From NCBI RefSeq assembly GCF_033115175.1, contig NC_084835.1, forward strand, positions 31,267,858 to 31,331,857: a stretch of DNA of 64,000 nucleotides, given 5' to 3'. The notes beneath the pieces are model-generated. The model searched no databases and was not told the DNA's origin. It saw nothing but the letters and a program-made list of their open reading frames with translations. Source of the stretch: Lepus europaeus. Its lineage: Eukaryota > Chordata > Mammalia > Lagomorpha > Leporidae. A program made the translations under genes and the position numbers. Shown piece after piece: positions 41,306-52,027 of this stretch; positions within the stretch are counted from its first letter, which is position 1, and every line of letters begins with the position of its first letter.

Positions 41306-42124
41306 ATAGTACAGCTAAATGGAAGTTCCTTAAAAAGCAAAACACAAAAATCTATCATATGATCCAGCTATCCCACTTCTGGTTATACCCAAAGGAAATG
41401 AAATCAACATATCAAAGATATACTTGCACCCCCATGTTCATTGCAACACTATTCACAGTAGTCAAGATATGGAATCAACCTAGGAGTTAACTGATGGACA
41501 AATGAAGACAATGTGGTATAATACATAATGGAATATTCAGTCATAAAAAAGGATGAAATCTTGACATATATAGCAAAATGGTGGTCATTATGTTAGGTGG
41601 AATGAGCCAAACATAGAAAGGCAAAAACTGCATGTTCTCTTCATACATGGAAGCTAAAACAAACAAAAAACCATGATCTGAATGCAGAGTAGTGATTATT
41701 GGAAGCTAGAAAGAGTGGAGGGAGGGAGGATAAAGGGAAGTTACATAGTAGATACAAAAATACAGTTACATAGAAAGAATGAGTTCTAGTGTTACACAGC
41801 ACAGAGGTGCAACTAGAGTTCATGGTAACATACCATTTTATGAAGAAGAGAGGAGATCAAAGACTCCAAATATTAAGGAATGATAAGGAAATGAAAAGGT
41901 TAAATAACAGATTTGACCAGTACTCACTGTATACATGTGTTGAAATATTATACTGTACCCTGTAAAAGTGAAAAGTACGTATTAATTGATAATTTTTTAA
42001 ATCTCAGAAAAGCAAAATTACAAAATATCATGGGCTAGAAGGGTGGCATAAGAAATATCTTTTATTAGGCACTGTCTGCCATTTGAAGAAGGATGGACAA
42101 ATGCTATTAAAAACTGGAATTAGT

Positions 42125-42349
42125 GCCTCTTCCAGGCCAGCTGTCTGCTATGGCCTGGGAGGGCAGTGGAGGATGGCCCAAGTGCTTGGGCCCTGCACCC
42201 CATGGGAGACCAAGAGAAGCACCTGGCTCCTGCCTTGGGATCAGCACAGTGCGCCGGCCGTGGCGGCCATTGGAGGGTGAACCCACGGCAAAGGAAGACC
42301 TTTCTCTCTGTCTCTCTCTCACTATCCACTCTGCCTGTCAAAAAACAAA
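42125..42349 (+). mobile_element. 5'-truncated CSINE, young type
   Basis: Begins at CCTCTTCCAGGCCAG; flanked by AAAACTGGAATTAGTG (42110 and 42350), an exact 16-bp target-site duplication. The truncation therefore happened at insertion. Confidence 0.92.
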
Positions 42350-42375
42350 AAAAACTGGAATTAGTGGAAGAACAA

Positions 42376-42914
42376 ACACAAAGGTGGCCATTTCAGCCTT
42401 TATACAATACTTCATAATTTCATTTTCAACCCTTCAAGTGGGTTTAATGCCAGCAGTCCGGTTATGCTCTAGAGATGAAAAAGCCATCTTTAGCAGCAAG
42501 ACAATCCAGGATCTATTATCTAAACTCTTCCTGGCATTTATAAAGTGAAAGTGCCAAGGCTCTGCTTTTTATGCCGGCAGAATTCAGATGGTTCACAAAG
42601 TCCACAGGCCCACTTACCTAATCTCTCACTTTCCACCAGAGTGGTAAGACATTTGAACTGACTTGCAATGTGCTCTTTCCCATTAAAAAAAAAAAAAAAA
42701 AAAAAAAAAGCTATAGCCATGAATAGAAGTTAAAAAGCTAGGAACATAATTATATGAGTGAATTAAACCACACACTGATTTCTAGTACAGGAAAACAAAA
42801 ATAGCATCCCCCTCCCCCCACCAGCCACAGACACAAACACAGTCAATATGCTGCAAATACAGTAACTAATGTAGTTATAAGACAGGATGTTAACGGCAGA
42901 CTGGAATTGACTGT
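42376..42914. other. Intergenic DNA with a long A run
   Basis: No gene recognised. An A run at 42685-42709 follows CCCATT and may be a retroposed tail of an unidentified element. Confidence 0.4.
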
Positions 42915-42995
42915 TGTACTGATAAGGCTAAGAGAGGTTAATTAACCTACCCAAGGTCACACAGCTAAAGGTAGAGGAACTGGGATAAGAACACA
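42915..42995 (+). repeat. MIR fragment
   Basis: GAGAGGTTAATTAACC, CCCAAGGTCACACAGCTAA and GGGATAAGAACAC match the MIR core and 3' part. Confidence 0.75.
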
Positions 42996-43029
42996 TTTGT
43001 TGTTGTTATTGTTAAAACATTCAACCATT

Positions 43030-43165
43030 TTACACACTGCCTTCTTATTTTTAAAAATAAGGAAATTGAGCCCCACAAGAAAAAATTCCTATCATACTGA
43101 TTCCTTACCTTGTGCCAAATCCTATTCTTCATTCAATCCTAACAACTTTGGGGAAAGTGTTATAA
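43030..43165 (+). repeat. Possible MIR remnants
   Basis: ATAAGGAAATTGAGCCCCA and CCTTGTGCCAAATCCTATTC, then TCCTAACAACTTTGGGG, are weak MIR-like phrases, heavily decayed. Confidence 0.4.
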
Positions 43166-43414
43166 GATTGCCCCAACTCGAAAGCATGTGCTTATCAATA
43201 AGTCATAACATTAGGTATTATATTTTCCTCACCTCTAATTATTTTTCTTATTGAGACCACTTCAATCATGAGTGTATATATTTATGTTCTTATTTCTTAT
43301 TTTAAACAATGTAATATTTTTGCTAATTGCTTATATCACATAATAATGGAATGAAAGAAACTGTATCACTTCCTCTGTAATTATCAAAGAACCTGAGAGG
43401 ATATATTTCATAGC

Positions 43415-43505
43415 AAGAGTCAGTAGTTACTGAGTGCCCACAATGTGCCAAGAATTGTACCTAAGATGCATTATCCCATTTAATCCTCACAATTAACTCC
43501 TGTCA
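43415..43505 (+). repeat. MIR fragment
   Basis: CTGAGTGCCCACAATGTGCC and TTATCCCATTTAATCCTCAC follow the MIR core. Confidence 0.75.
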
Positions 43506-45870
43506 CTCTGTTCTCTGCAACTGATTCAGTTTTGCTTCTGGTCCAAGTTGCACAACAGGATAGTAGCTGTTCTCATCTTTCCCTCTACCCTAGGTAAACT
43601 CCATTTTTAATCTCAGCCTGAATGGAATCATTGACCTTGTTTACAGTTCACAGTCTCTGGCCACTATTCATCTGCAACAGGAGAGCATCTCCACTTCTAC
43701 GGGGAATACTTTCCACCCCCTTGCTCTTCCTGAAGGAAGTGTTATGTGAATTCCCAGGGTACTCTGGCCCCACCTGCTACCTCTCGCAACTCATAGCCTC
43801 TGCCAAGAGTTTAAGACTTTGTCTTAGTTTCAGCGACCTTGAATACGTTTTCTCTTTAAAGACAAAAACATAGTTTTGTGTATTCCATTTGATTTTATGG
43901 GATGGGCTGAATATCTAGATCTCTCATCTTTCCTAGGGGTCATGTTTTGTTTGTGTTTAAATAATTTTGATACACACGGCTGACTTGGAAGAGCCTAAAA
44001 TCTATTTGACTTTACTAGGTCAACATTCACCGACTTCCCCAATGTAAAATACTTTGCTACTTTATTTGCTTCATAAATGTGGCATATGTGTTATACAGAA
44101 GTTTTAAACTACTTTAAAGTTTCCTGCAGCAAATTCTTTTAAAAGTAAGGAATGCAACTACTGGACTGGCTTCCTTCAAAGTATTTATAGCAGTCATATT
44201 CCTGACTTCCAGAAGAATCCTTCTGGGTAATTTAAAGCACAGTGATTTTTATGATAAGTACACAGCTTGAAGCCACTAATGCCAGTAAGATTTGTATTTA
44301 CCATCAAGCATTTACAAAAGTTGTATAGTTAATGAAATTAGGTAGCTTAAATTTAAATGACTAAAACTACTCACTTGTATAACAGCGGTATTAATAAAAT
44401 AAGGTTATTTCACAAAATCTTATTTCCTTCACCCAAATCTCCATGCTTTCTGGCTGCACAAATATGTCTAACAGTTACTAAAATATCTTCCATATCATAA
44501 AACGCAGAAATGAGAGAATTAATCTATAAATATTTCCAGTATTTTCAGTAAATACAAAGATTTACTGATTCATTAATCCTGTCTTCATAGTAAATGGTGA
44601 CTTGTAGTGTTAATAAAGCAATGACATAACATTAAGTTCATGTATCAATATGGTTCTCAAACATCAATAGAACTCTCAAACTTAAGACTGGGAGGTTTGT
44701 TATAACTCCATTCCTGGGACTCTCATTCTAGCAAAGATCAAGTAACAAGGCCTAGATTTATCCTCGTCTAAAATAGTCCAAAACAAAAATCAGGCAACAT
44801 ACATGAAACAGTGGTTTCTCAATATCCTGGGTACCTAGCAACAAAGGCCAATGATCCCTAGAAGATAGGAAACAAAGGTAGAGAGCCCCGAGCCCTGAGA
44901 TTGTCCCAACTTTATTGCCCTGAACGTGTTTCCAGGCTGTAGCAGAGAGAGAGGAAGGAAAAGGGAATTCTGGTACACCTACTCCTTGACCCAAGTCCAG
45001 GGAAACTAAACTCTTGGGCAGGATTTCAGAGAGGAGAGAGACACACAGAAAGAGAAAACGCTGTGCAGAGAGATCTGCAGAAGGTTCCTCTATTTAGGAG
45101 AGCACTAATTAGAACATGCCTGGAAGCAAGCTACCCAAAGCCAGAAATGATCAGAGGGAGCAGAGTTCAGAGTTCAGAGTTGGTGGGGAACAATGTTTCC
45201 TTCCAGCAGCCAGACTGAAAAAAAATCTCAGTGTCAAGGACAGCGGATAGGCTATGCAAGGAGGTTTTGCCTCTGTAGGTCTGCCCCAGATCTACCCAAT
45301 GAACTTACAAACAAACTGAAAGGATCAAATTGTTTCTCAGTAACTTAACTACATTCTAGAGCAAAGTTCAAGAAGATTCCTAAGAATATAAAAATATCCA
45401 ACACTAAACAATGCTGAACTTCTTGCATCTAAAATTGCCAGGCATGCAAAGAGGTAGTAACACACTGACCATAACAAAAATAATCAATCAAGTGAAACCA
45501 ACTCAGAATGGAGAAGGATGTTATTTTTTTTTTTCAGTTTTACAATTAATTATATTTTAAAAATATCTTCTTAAAATTAATTTTAATAGTATTTTCAACT
45601 TAAATACTACTCACACTGAACACATATGGCAGCTTTAACAGGTTTATTTATAATCGTTATAAAGTTGAACTGCTGAAACTTATTCATTGAAACATTTTGA
45701 CATGCACTAATGCTTTATGTTCCATTAATATTAAATTTAATATAAATTTACTTTAATATTAATATAAATTTAGTAGACTATTAAATTAAATATTAATTTT
45801 AAATTAAAAAATTCACACACAAATGAAAATGGAAAAACTGCCAATACCTGATTTCTGTCCTCTATTTTTC
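43506..45870. other. Intergenic single-copy DNA
   Basis: Apart from the MER5-like piece and AT-rich low-complexity DNA at about 45725-45810, nothing is recognised in these 2.4 kb. The ORFs are short and unsupported. Confidence 0.5.
44650..44745 (+). repeat. MER5-like DNA transposon fragment
   Basis: ATGGTTCTCAAACATCAATAG and GGGAGGTTTGTTATAACTC resemble the start of MER5A-type Charlie elements. The match is short and uncertain. Confidence 0.4.
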
Positions 45871-45874
45871 TTTT

Positions 45875-46208
45875 TTTTATAAAAGATTTTATTTTATTTG
45901 AAAGTCAGAGTTACACAGAGAGAAGGAGAGGCAGAGAGAGCGAGAGAGAGGTGTTCCATCCAGTGGTTCACTTGCCAATTGGCCAAAACAGCTGGAGCTG
46001 CGCTGATCCGAAGTCAGGAGCCAGGAGCTTCCTCAGGGTCTCCCATGTGGGTGCAGGGGCCCAAGGCCTGAGCCATCTTCTACTACTTTCCCAGGCCATA
46101 GCAGAAAGCCGGATCTGAAGTGGAGCAGCCGGGACTCGAACTAGCGCCCAAATGGGGTGCCAGCACTGTAGATGGTGGCTTTACCTGCTACACCACAGCG
46201 CCAGCCCC
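45875..46208 (-). mobile_element. CSINE
   Basis: Left end AAGATTTTATTTTATTTGAA; head CACAGCGCCAGCCCC. Confidence 0.88.
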
Positions 46209-46349
46209 CATGCCCTATTTTTCCACTTGCAATCTTATACTTAGGTACCTTTTGACCCCATGGGGAAAAAAAATTAACATTCAGAATTACCAATAACAGG
46301 AAGAAGATAAAAAAATGTTGAGAATTAAATGTTTCCCATCATAGTGGAT

Positions 46350-46652
46350 TTTTTTTTTTAATAGGTAGAGTTATAGACAGTGAGAGAGAGAGGTCTTCCT
46401 TCTGTTGGTTCACTCCCCAAATGGCCGCCACAGCCGGCGCTGCCCCGATCTGAACCCAGGAGCCAGGTGCTTCTTCCTGGTCTCCCATGCGGGTGCAGGA
46501 GCCCAAGCACTTGGGCCATCCTCCACTGCCCTCCCAGGCCACAGCAGAGAGCTGGAGTGGAAGAGGAGCAACCGGGACTAGAACCCGGTGCCCATATGGG
46601 ATGCCAGCACCGCAGGCGGAGGATTAACCAAGTGAGCCACGGTGCCAGTCCC
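46350..46652 (-). mobile_element. CSINE
   Basis: Flanked by CATAGTGGATT (46340 and 46654), a target-site duplication. Confidence 0.9.
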
Positions 46653-46664
46653 CCATAGTGGATT

Positions 46665-47004
46665 CTTTTTTTTTTTTTTTTTTGACAGGCAGAGTGGATA
46701 GTGAGAGAGAGAGACAGACAGACAGAAAGGTCTTCCTTTTTGCCGTTGGTTCACCCTCCAATGGCCGCTGCGGCCGGCACATCTCGCTGATCCGAAGCCA
46801 GGAGCCAGGTGCTTCTCCTGGTCTTCCATGAGGGTGCAGGGCCCAAGGACTTGGGCCATCCTCCACTGCCTTCCTGGGTCATAGCAGAGAGCTGGCCTGG
46901 AAGAGGGGCAACCAGGATAGAATCTGGCGCCCCAACCGGGACTAGAACCTGGTGTGCCGGCGCCGCAAGGCGGAGGATTAGCCTGTTAAGCCACGGCGCC
47001 GGCC
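46665..47004 (-). mobile_element. CSINE, young type
   Basis: T run of about 18, then GACAGGCAGAGTGGATAGTG; head CACGGCGCCGGCC abuts an older SINE remnant. Confidence 0.88.
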
Positions 47005-47095
47005 AAGAGAGAGATTTTTCATCAGCTGGCTTACTACCCAAATGTCTGCAACAGCTGGGGCTGGGCCAGGCTGAGGTCAGGAGCCTGGAACTCCA
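47005..47095 (-). mobile_element. Truncated CSINE joined to the H3.3 pseudogene
   Basis: Only the 3' half of the body (GGAGTTCCAGGCTCC, then CAGCCTGGCCCAGCC on the minus strand) remains. Its left part was replaced by the young SINE insertion. Confidence 0.72.
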
Positions 47096-47466
47096 TGCGG
47101 ACATGCTAGCTGGATCTTTTGGCATAAGTGCTACACGTTTGGCATGGATAGCACATAGGTTGGTGTCTCCAAAAAGGCCTCACTTGCCTCCTGCAAAGCA
47201 CCAACAGCTGCGCTCTGGAAGCACATATCTGTTTTGAAGTCCCGAGTAATTTCTCACACCAGACTTCGGGGGTTTGCGAATTAGAAGTTCAGGAGACTTC
47301 TGAAAACTTCTGATTTCCCAAAGTGCCACAGTACAGGCCTGTAATGGTGAGCTTTCTTCACCCCTCCAGTAGAGGCTGCACTCTCACGAGGGACTTTTGT
47401 AGCCATTAGCTTCCCAGGTGCTTTACCAGCAGAGGATCTGAGGGCAGTCTGCTCTGTAGGAGCCAT
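47094..47466 (-). pseudogene. H3-3A: H3.3 (H3F3A-type) processed pseudogene
   Basis: The minus strand starts ATGGCTCC and codes [20 protein letters not shown], then [13 protein letters not shown]. After frameshifts it continues with [16 protein letters not shown] and MPKD, all from histone H3.3. The nucleotides are closer to H3F3A (H3-3A) than the protein suggests, for example in the stretch over GCTTTGCAGGAGGC. There are several indels and an in-frame stop. The last 10 or so codons are missing, and the copy ends where a truncated SINE begins (47005-47095). Intronless, so a retrocopy. GC-rich sequence up to about 47570 is probably its 5' UTR. Confidence 0.9.
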
Positions 47467-47671
47467 GGTATAAATACCTCCTTACTTGCCCCTCTTCTCT
47501 TCCAGCTGGAGCTCGGCGAGTGAGAAGTGGCACTGGCGTTAGAGAGCGAAGGCAGTGCGGTGCAGCTGCGGCTGCAAACACAATCGAAGAACACGCTTTT
47601 ACAATGAAGTCTTCTGCAATACTGCATCCATGTGGAAACTGCTACGTTCACAAAGGAGAGCCCCAGTCTAC

Positions 47672-48040
47672 TCAAATGTCGTGGTACTTCACCCCAGGGA
47701 CAAACTTCTTTGCATTTGGATTCACAGTGCTCGAGACTACATCTTCCAGAACTGATAAGGAGGTCACTGACTTCATCATGGACTTGGTCCACAGTCCGTG
47801 GGAGATGACAAGCTGGAAAAAACTATACTTATTATTATTGTTATTATTATTGTTCCAGTGTCTCTTGGAAACATTCCTCAATAAATTCTTCTTCCCCTAA
47901 TTCCTGTTCACCTGTTGAGTTCTTAATTTTCCATACACATATACTACGCAAATAGACTGTCGTCTATGAGAACGACAGTTAATAATCACATACTTGTTAA
48001 TGATGCTTGGGATAGCACTGCTGAGACCTGGATCTTTCTT
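47672..48040 (-). pseudogene. PAIP2: PAIP2 processed pseudogene
   Basis: An intronless copy of poly(A)-binding-protein-interacting protein 2, the translational repressor of PABP. Minus-strand reading gives KDPGLSSAIPSIIN and YVIIN near the N-terminus, EEFIEECFQETLE in the middle, then FFPACHLPRTVDQVHDEVSD and PNAKKFVPGVKYHDI at the end; these match the start, PAM1/acidic region and PAM2-type tail of the 127-residue protein. The start codon is AAG, at least one internal frameshift separates the two halves of the tail, and the acidic Glu run is now a row of TAA and CAA codons. UTR-like sequence continues to about 47575. It is dead by several independent lesions. Confidence 0.9.
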
Positions 48041-48166
48041 ACTGGTTGTTTTTTTTAACCCAGTTGGTTGTTGTCTTTAATCCAATCAACAGTGTGTCAG
48101 CCTCTGGGGTCCAGCACAGTGTGCTTTGCCAGCTGCGCTTAGAGATAGGTCAACTATTTAAAAAGA

Positions 48167-48340
48167 TCCAGCGGCAGGCTTTTGGTACAGTGGTTAAGTG
48201 GTCCCTCGGGATGCCTGTATCCCATATGGGAGTCCCTGGGTTTGAGTACCAGGTCATCTTCCCACCCAGCTTATTGCTGATTCATACCCAGGAAGGCAGC
48301 AGGTGATAGCTCAGATACTTGAGTCCCTGCCACACACATT
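48167..48340 (+). mobile_element. Old CSINE, tail-truncated
   Basis: Head GGCAGGCTTTTGGTACAGTG; the body ends at CCCTGCCACACAC. Confidence 0.65.
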
Positions 48341-48360
48341 ACTTAACAACAACAAAAAAC

Positions 48361-48677
48361 CTGGGGCAGGCACTGTGTGCTACAGATTACACCACTGCTT
48401 AGGACACATGCATTCTATGTGGAGTCTCAGCTACTCTGTTTCCCAAACAGCTTCCTGCTGATGTGCCTAGGAAAGCAGCAGACAATGGCCCAAGAGCTTG
48501 GGCCCCTGCACCCATGTAGGACACCCAGAAGAAACCCCTAACTCCTAGCTTTTACATGGCCTAACACTGGCTGTTGCAGCCATTTGGGGAGTGAACCAGT
48601 GGATGGAAATCTGTCTCTTCCTTTAACTCTGACTTTCAAACAAATAAGTAAATAAATCATTAAAAAAAAAAAAAAAA
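48361..48677 (+). mobile_element. CSINE
   Basis: Head CTGGGGCAGGCACTGTGTG; tail CAAACAAATAAGTAAATAAAT. Confidence 0.82.
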
Positions 48678-49099
48678 GCTCAACTAACACCAAACGCAAG
48701 AAACATGAAAAAAAAAATTCATCAAACTGTGTTGTCATCAAGTAACTCAAAACTAGGGATGAAGATCCCTAAATCCTAAAAGAAGCCAGACAAAAAGAGG
48801 CTTAGTTACTAAATAGGAATAAAGATAAGGATGACATCATATTTCTCACTGAAAGTAAACAAGACAACGGTGGAGCAACATTTTAAAATACAGAAAGTAA
48901 AAGAGATCAATTTAACAAAAATATACAATGATACAACAAAAATAGATTTACAAAAGTAATACTAAAGTTCAAAGAATTCATCAACAGTGGACCTGCTCTG
49001 TATTGTTAAAGGAAGTTCTTTAGTCAAAAGGAAAGTTGTACCATACTGATCTACATAAAAGAATAAAGAATACTGAAAAAGGTCATGTGAGTACACATG

Positions 49100-49726
49100 G
49101 GGGCCGGCATTGTGGCACAGCAAGTTGAACCGCCGCCTGCGAGGCCAGCATCCCATACAAGCGCAGGTTGCTCCACTTCCTATCCAGCTCCTTGCTGATA
49201 CACCTGGGAAATCAGCAGAAGATGGCCCAAGTGGGCCCCTGCCACCCACATGGGAGCCTTAGAATGAAGCTTCTGCCTCCTGGTTTCAGCCTGACCCAGC
49301 GCCAGCTGTTGCAGCCATCTAGGGAGTGAATCACTGGATTCAAGATCTCTGCTCTCCCCTTCTGCCTTTCAAATAAATAAGTCTTTTTTTTGGACAGGCA
49401 GAGTGGACAGTGAGAAAGGACTTCCTTTGCTGTTGGTTCACCCTCCAATGGCTGCTGCGGCCGGCACGCTGCAGCCGGTGCACTGTGATGATCTGAAGAC
49501 AGGAGCCAGGTGCTTCTCCTGGTCTCCCATGGGGTGCAGGGCCCAAGGACTTGGGCCATCCTCCACTGCACTCCGGGGCCACAGTAGAGAGCTGGACTGG
49601 AAGAGGAGCAACCGGGACAGAATCTGGCGCCCCGACCAGGTCTAGAACCCGGGGTGCCGGTGCCGCAGGCAGAGGATTAGCCTATTGAGCCGCGGCGCCG
49701 GCCTCAAATAAGTAAGTCTTAAAAGA
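49100..49726 (+). mobile_element. CSINE split near its tail by a minus-strand SINE
   Basis: Body 49100-49386; tail TCAAATAAGTAAGTCTT resumes at 49704. TCAAATAA-TAAGTCTT stands on both sides of the insertion. Confidence 0.85.
49387..49703 (-). mobile_element. CSINE, young type, nested in a SINE tail
   Basis: Left end TTTTTGGACAGGCAGAGTGG; head GAGCCGCGGCGCCGGCC. Confidence 0.88.
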
Positions 49727-49756
49727 AAGAATGAAAGGAGACACATTGGAGCATGT

Positions 49757-50372
49757 AGGCAGGTGTTTGACACAGTGGTTAAGACATGACTTGGGGGCCA
49801 GTGCTATGGCGCAGTATGTTAGCTGCTATATGTGATGCCGCCATCACCCATGGGCACCGGTTCAAATCCCAGCTGCTCTACTTCCAATCCAGCTCCCTGC
49901 TAATGTACCTAGGAAATCTGAAGAAGATGGCCCAAGTAGCTGGTTACCTGTAGGCACATGGGAGACCAGGATGAAGCTCCTGGCTCCTGGCTTCAGCCTG
50001 GCCCTGCCTGTGTCATTGTGCCGTTTGGGAGGTGAAAGACCTCTCTCATTTCCCCTCTCTCTGTAACTTTGCCTTTCAAATAAATAAATAAATAATTTAA
50101 AAAAATATTCTTGGGAAGCCCACATCCTATATTTGAGTGCCTGGTTTGAGTCCTGGCTCCACTTCCAATTCCAGTTTCCTGACAGTGTGCCTGGTAAGCT
50201 GTGGGTGATGCCTCAAGAATCCGGATCCCTGATACCCAAGTGGTGGATTCAGATAGAGTTCTTGGCTCCTGGCTTCAGCCTGGCCCAACCTCCACTGTTG
50301 CAGGCATTTGGGAAGTGAGCTAGCTGATGGAAGATCTCTCTTTTTCAAATAAATTAATTTTAAAAGTCCATG
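49757..50372 (+). mobile_element. Old CSINE split near its head
   Basis: Head 49757-49793 (GGCAGGTGTTTGACACAGTG) continues at about 50110 (TTGGGAAGCCCACATCC) to the tail TTTCAAATAAATTAATTTT. Confidence 0.78.
49794..50109 (+). mobile_element. CSINE nested in the old copy
   Basis: Head GGGGGCCAGTGCTATGGCG; tail CTTTCAAATAAATAAATAAA; CTTGGG at both borders. Confidence 0.85.
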
Positions 50373-50694
50373 TGTAATATAGAAAGAGACTATAAATCAA
50401 ATCCTTTTTTAGAGGCCAGGGAGTGGTAATACAAGATGGGGGACACAAATTAGCAGATATGTAAGGTGAATAAGACAAGAGATGTAATATACAGCATGAA
50501 GATAGCAAAATCATACTATGTATGACATCATGCTAATTGAGATTTTAGCTGATTTTGTCTCAAAAACAACCAGAAAAGGGCAGCTACATGACATGATGGA
50601 TATCTCATTTGCTTCACAACAGTAACAATTTTAACCAGCTATCCACATCCCCTAGCATCATGTTGTATGCCTTAAATATACACAATAAAAAAAA
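50373..50694. other. Intergenic single-copy DNA
   Basis: AT-rich; nothing recognised. Confidence 0.5.
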
Positions 50695-51018
50695 TTTTTT
50701 TTGACAGGCAGAGTGGACAGTGAGAGAGACATCTGAGAGAAAGGTCTTCCTTTTTCCGTTGGTTCACCCCACAATGGCCGCTGCAGCTGGTGCGCTGCGG
50801 CCAGCGTACCACGCTGATCCGTAGCCAGAAGCCAGGTGTTTCTCCTGGTCTCCCATGCAGGTGCAGGGCCCAAGGACTTGGGCCATCCTCCACTGCACTC
50901 CGGGGCCACAGCAGAGAGCTGGCCTGGAAGAGGAGCAACTGGAACAGAATCCGGTGCCCCAACCGGGACTAGAACCCGGTGTGCCGGAGGATTAGCCTAT
51001 TGGGCCGTGGCGCTGGCC
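50695..51018 (-). mobile_element. CSINE, young type
   Basis: Flanked by AATAAAA(A)TTTTTT (50686 and 51020); head GGGCCGTGGCGCTGGCC. Confidence 0.88.
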
Positions 51019-51252
51019 AATAAAATTTTTTAAAAAAGCAATTTTTCCTATTGAAAACCTTTAAAAAAATAATTGGTTAAACAAAAGTAAAAGACTCTGT
51101 GGGATTTATAACATATGTAAAAGTAAGGTTTATGAATGATAATATCAGAGAGGCTGGAAGGACGGAAATATACTACTGTAAGCTTCTTTTTCCATACATC
51201 AAGTGGTGTAACTTCTGAAGGTAGACTCATAAGTTAAAGATATTTACTGTAG

Positions 51253-51574
51253 GGGCCAGTGCCGTGGCTCATTTGGCTAATCCTTCACCTGAGGCGCTAG
51301 CATCCCATATGGGCACCCGGTTCTAGTCCCGGCTGCTCCTGTTCCAGTCCAGCTCTCTGCTGTGGCCCGGGAAGGCAGTGGAGGATGGCCCAGGTGCTTG
51401 GGCGCCTGCACCGCTTGGGAGACCAGGAGGAATCACCTGGCTCCTGGCTTCGGATTGGTGTAGTTCCGGCCATAGCGGCCATGTGGGAATGAACCAATGG
51501 AAGGAGGACCTTTCTCTCTGTCTCTCTCTCTCACTGTCTAACTCTACCTGTCAAAAAAAAAAAAAAAAAAAAAG
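51253..51574 (+). mobile_element. CSINE, young type
   Basis: Flanked by GATATTTACTGTA (51239) and GATATATACTGTA (51575). Confidence 0.9.
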
Positions 51575-51641
51575 GATATATACTGTAAACTTCAATATAA
51601 CCACTAACATCATAAAACATAAAACAAAAAATTACATCTGG

Positions 51642-51970
51642 GGGCTGGCGTTGTGGGGCAGCAGGTTAGGATGCTGTCTGTGAGGGCATCCCTTATGAGC
51701 ACCGGCTGGAGTCCCAGCTGCTCCATTTCCTATCCAGCTCCCTGTTAATGAGCCTGGGAGAGCAGTGGAAGATGGCCCAAGTATTTGGGACCCTACCACC
51801 CACGTGGGAGACATGGATGGAGTTCGAGGCTTCTGGCTTCAATTGGGCCCAGCCACAGATGTTGTAGCCATCTGGGGAGTGAACCAGTGGACAGAAGATC
51901 TCGCTCTATCTCTCCCTCTCTCTGTAAATCCATATTTCAAATCAATCAATCAATCAATATTTTTAAAAAA
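51642..51970 (+). mobile_element. CSINE
   Basis: Head GGGGGCTGGCGTTGTGGGGC; tail with (AATC)n. Confidence 0.87.
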
Positions 51971-52027
51971 GTTATATCTAATATTCCCATAAAGTAGATA
52001 AATTGAGATCACAGACAATACTCCACC

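Larger units (their letters stand above)
33300..42005 (+). mobile_element. Old LINE-1, nearly full length, broken by SINE insertions
   Basis: L1 pieces in order on the plus strand. 33300-34311 is 5' UTR and ORF1 start. 34986-35722 is ORF1, with the coiled-coil part then the RNA-binding end (TTCTCAGCAG-like and ACAAGCCATGAGG-like text). 35851-36502 and 36821-37321 are the ORF2 endonuclease part. 37607-39867 is reverse transcriptase and C-terminal ORF2. 40216-40254, 40923-40974 and 41306-42005 are the 3' end. Stops and frameshifts occur throughout, so no intact ORF survives. The sequence resembles mammalian L1M/L1MA families by recall; the subfamily was not determined. Confidence 0.85.

Noticed and set aside
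42421-42548. Possible coding remnant after a 5'-truncated SINE
   Set aside because: Short, no family match, and the apparent start lies within SINE text.
47520-47900. Plus-strand frame of 126 codons with a leucine-rich end
   Set aside because: It is the antisense of the PAIP2 pseudogene; the Leu run is the (TTA)n triplet tract.
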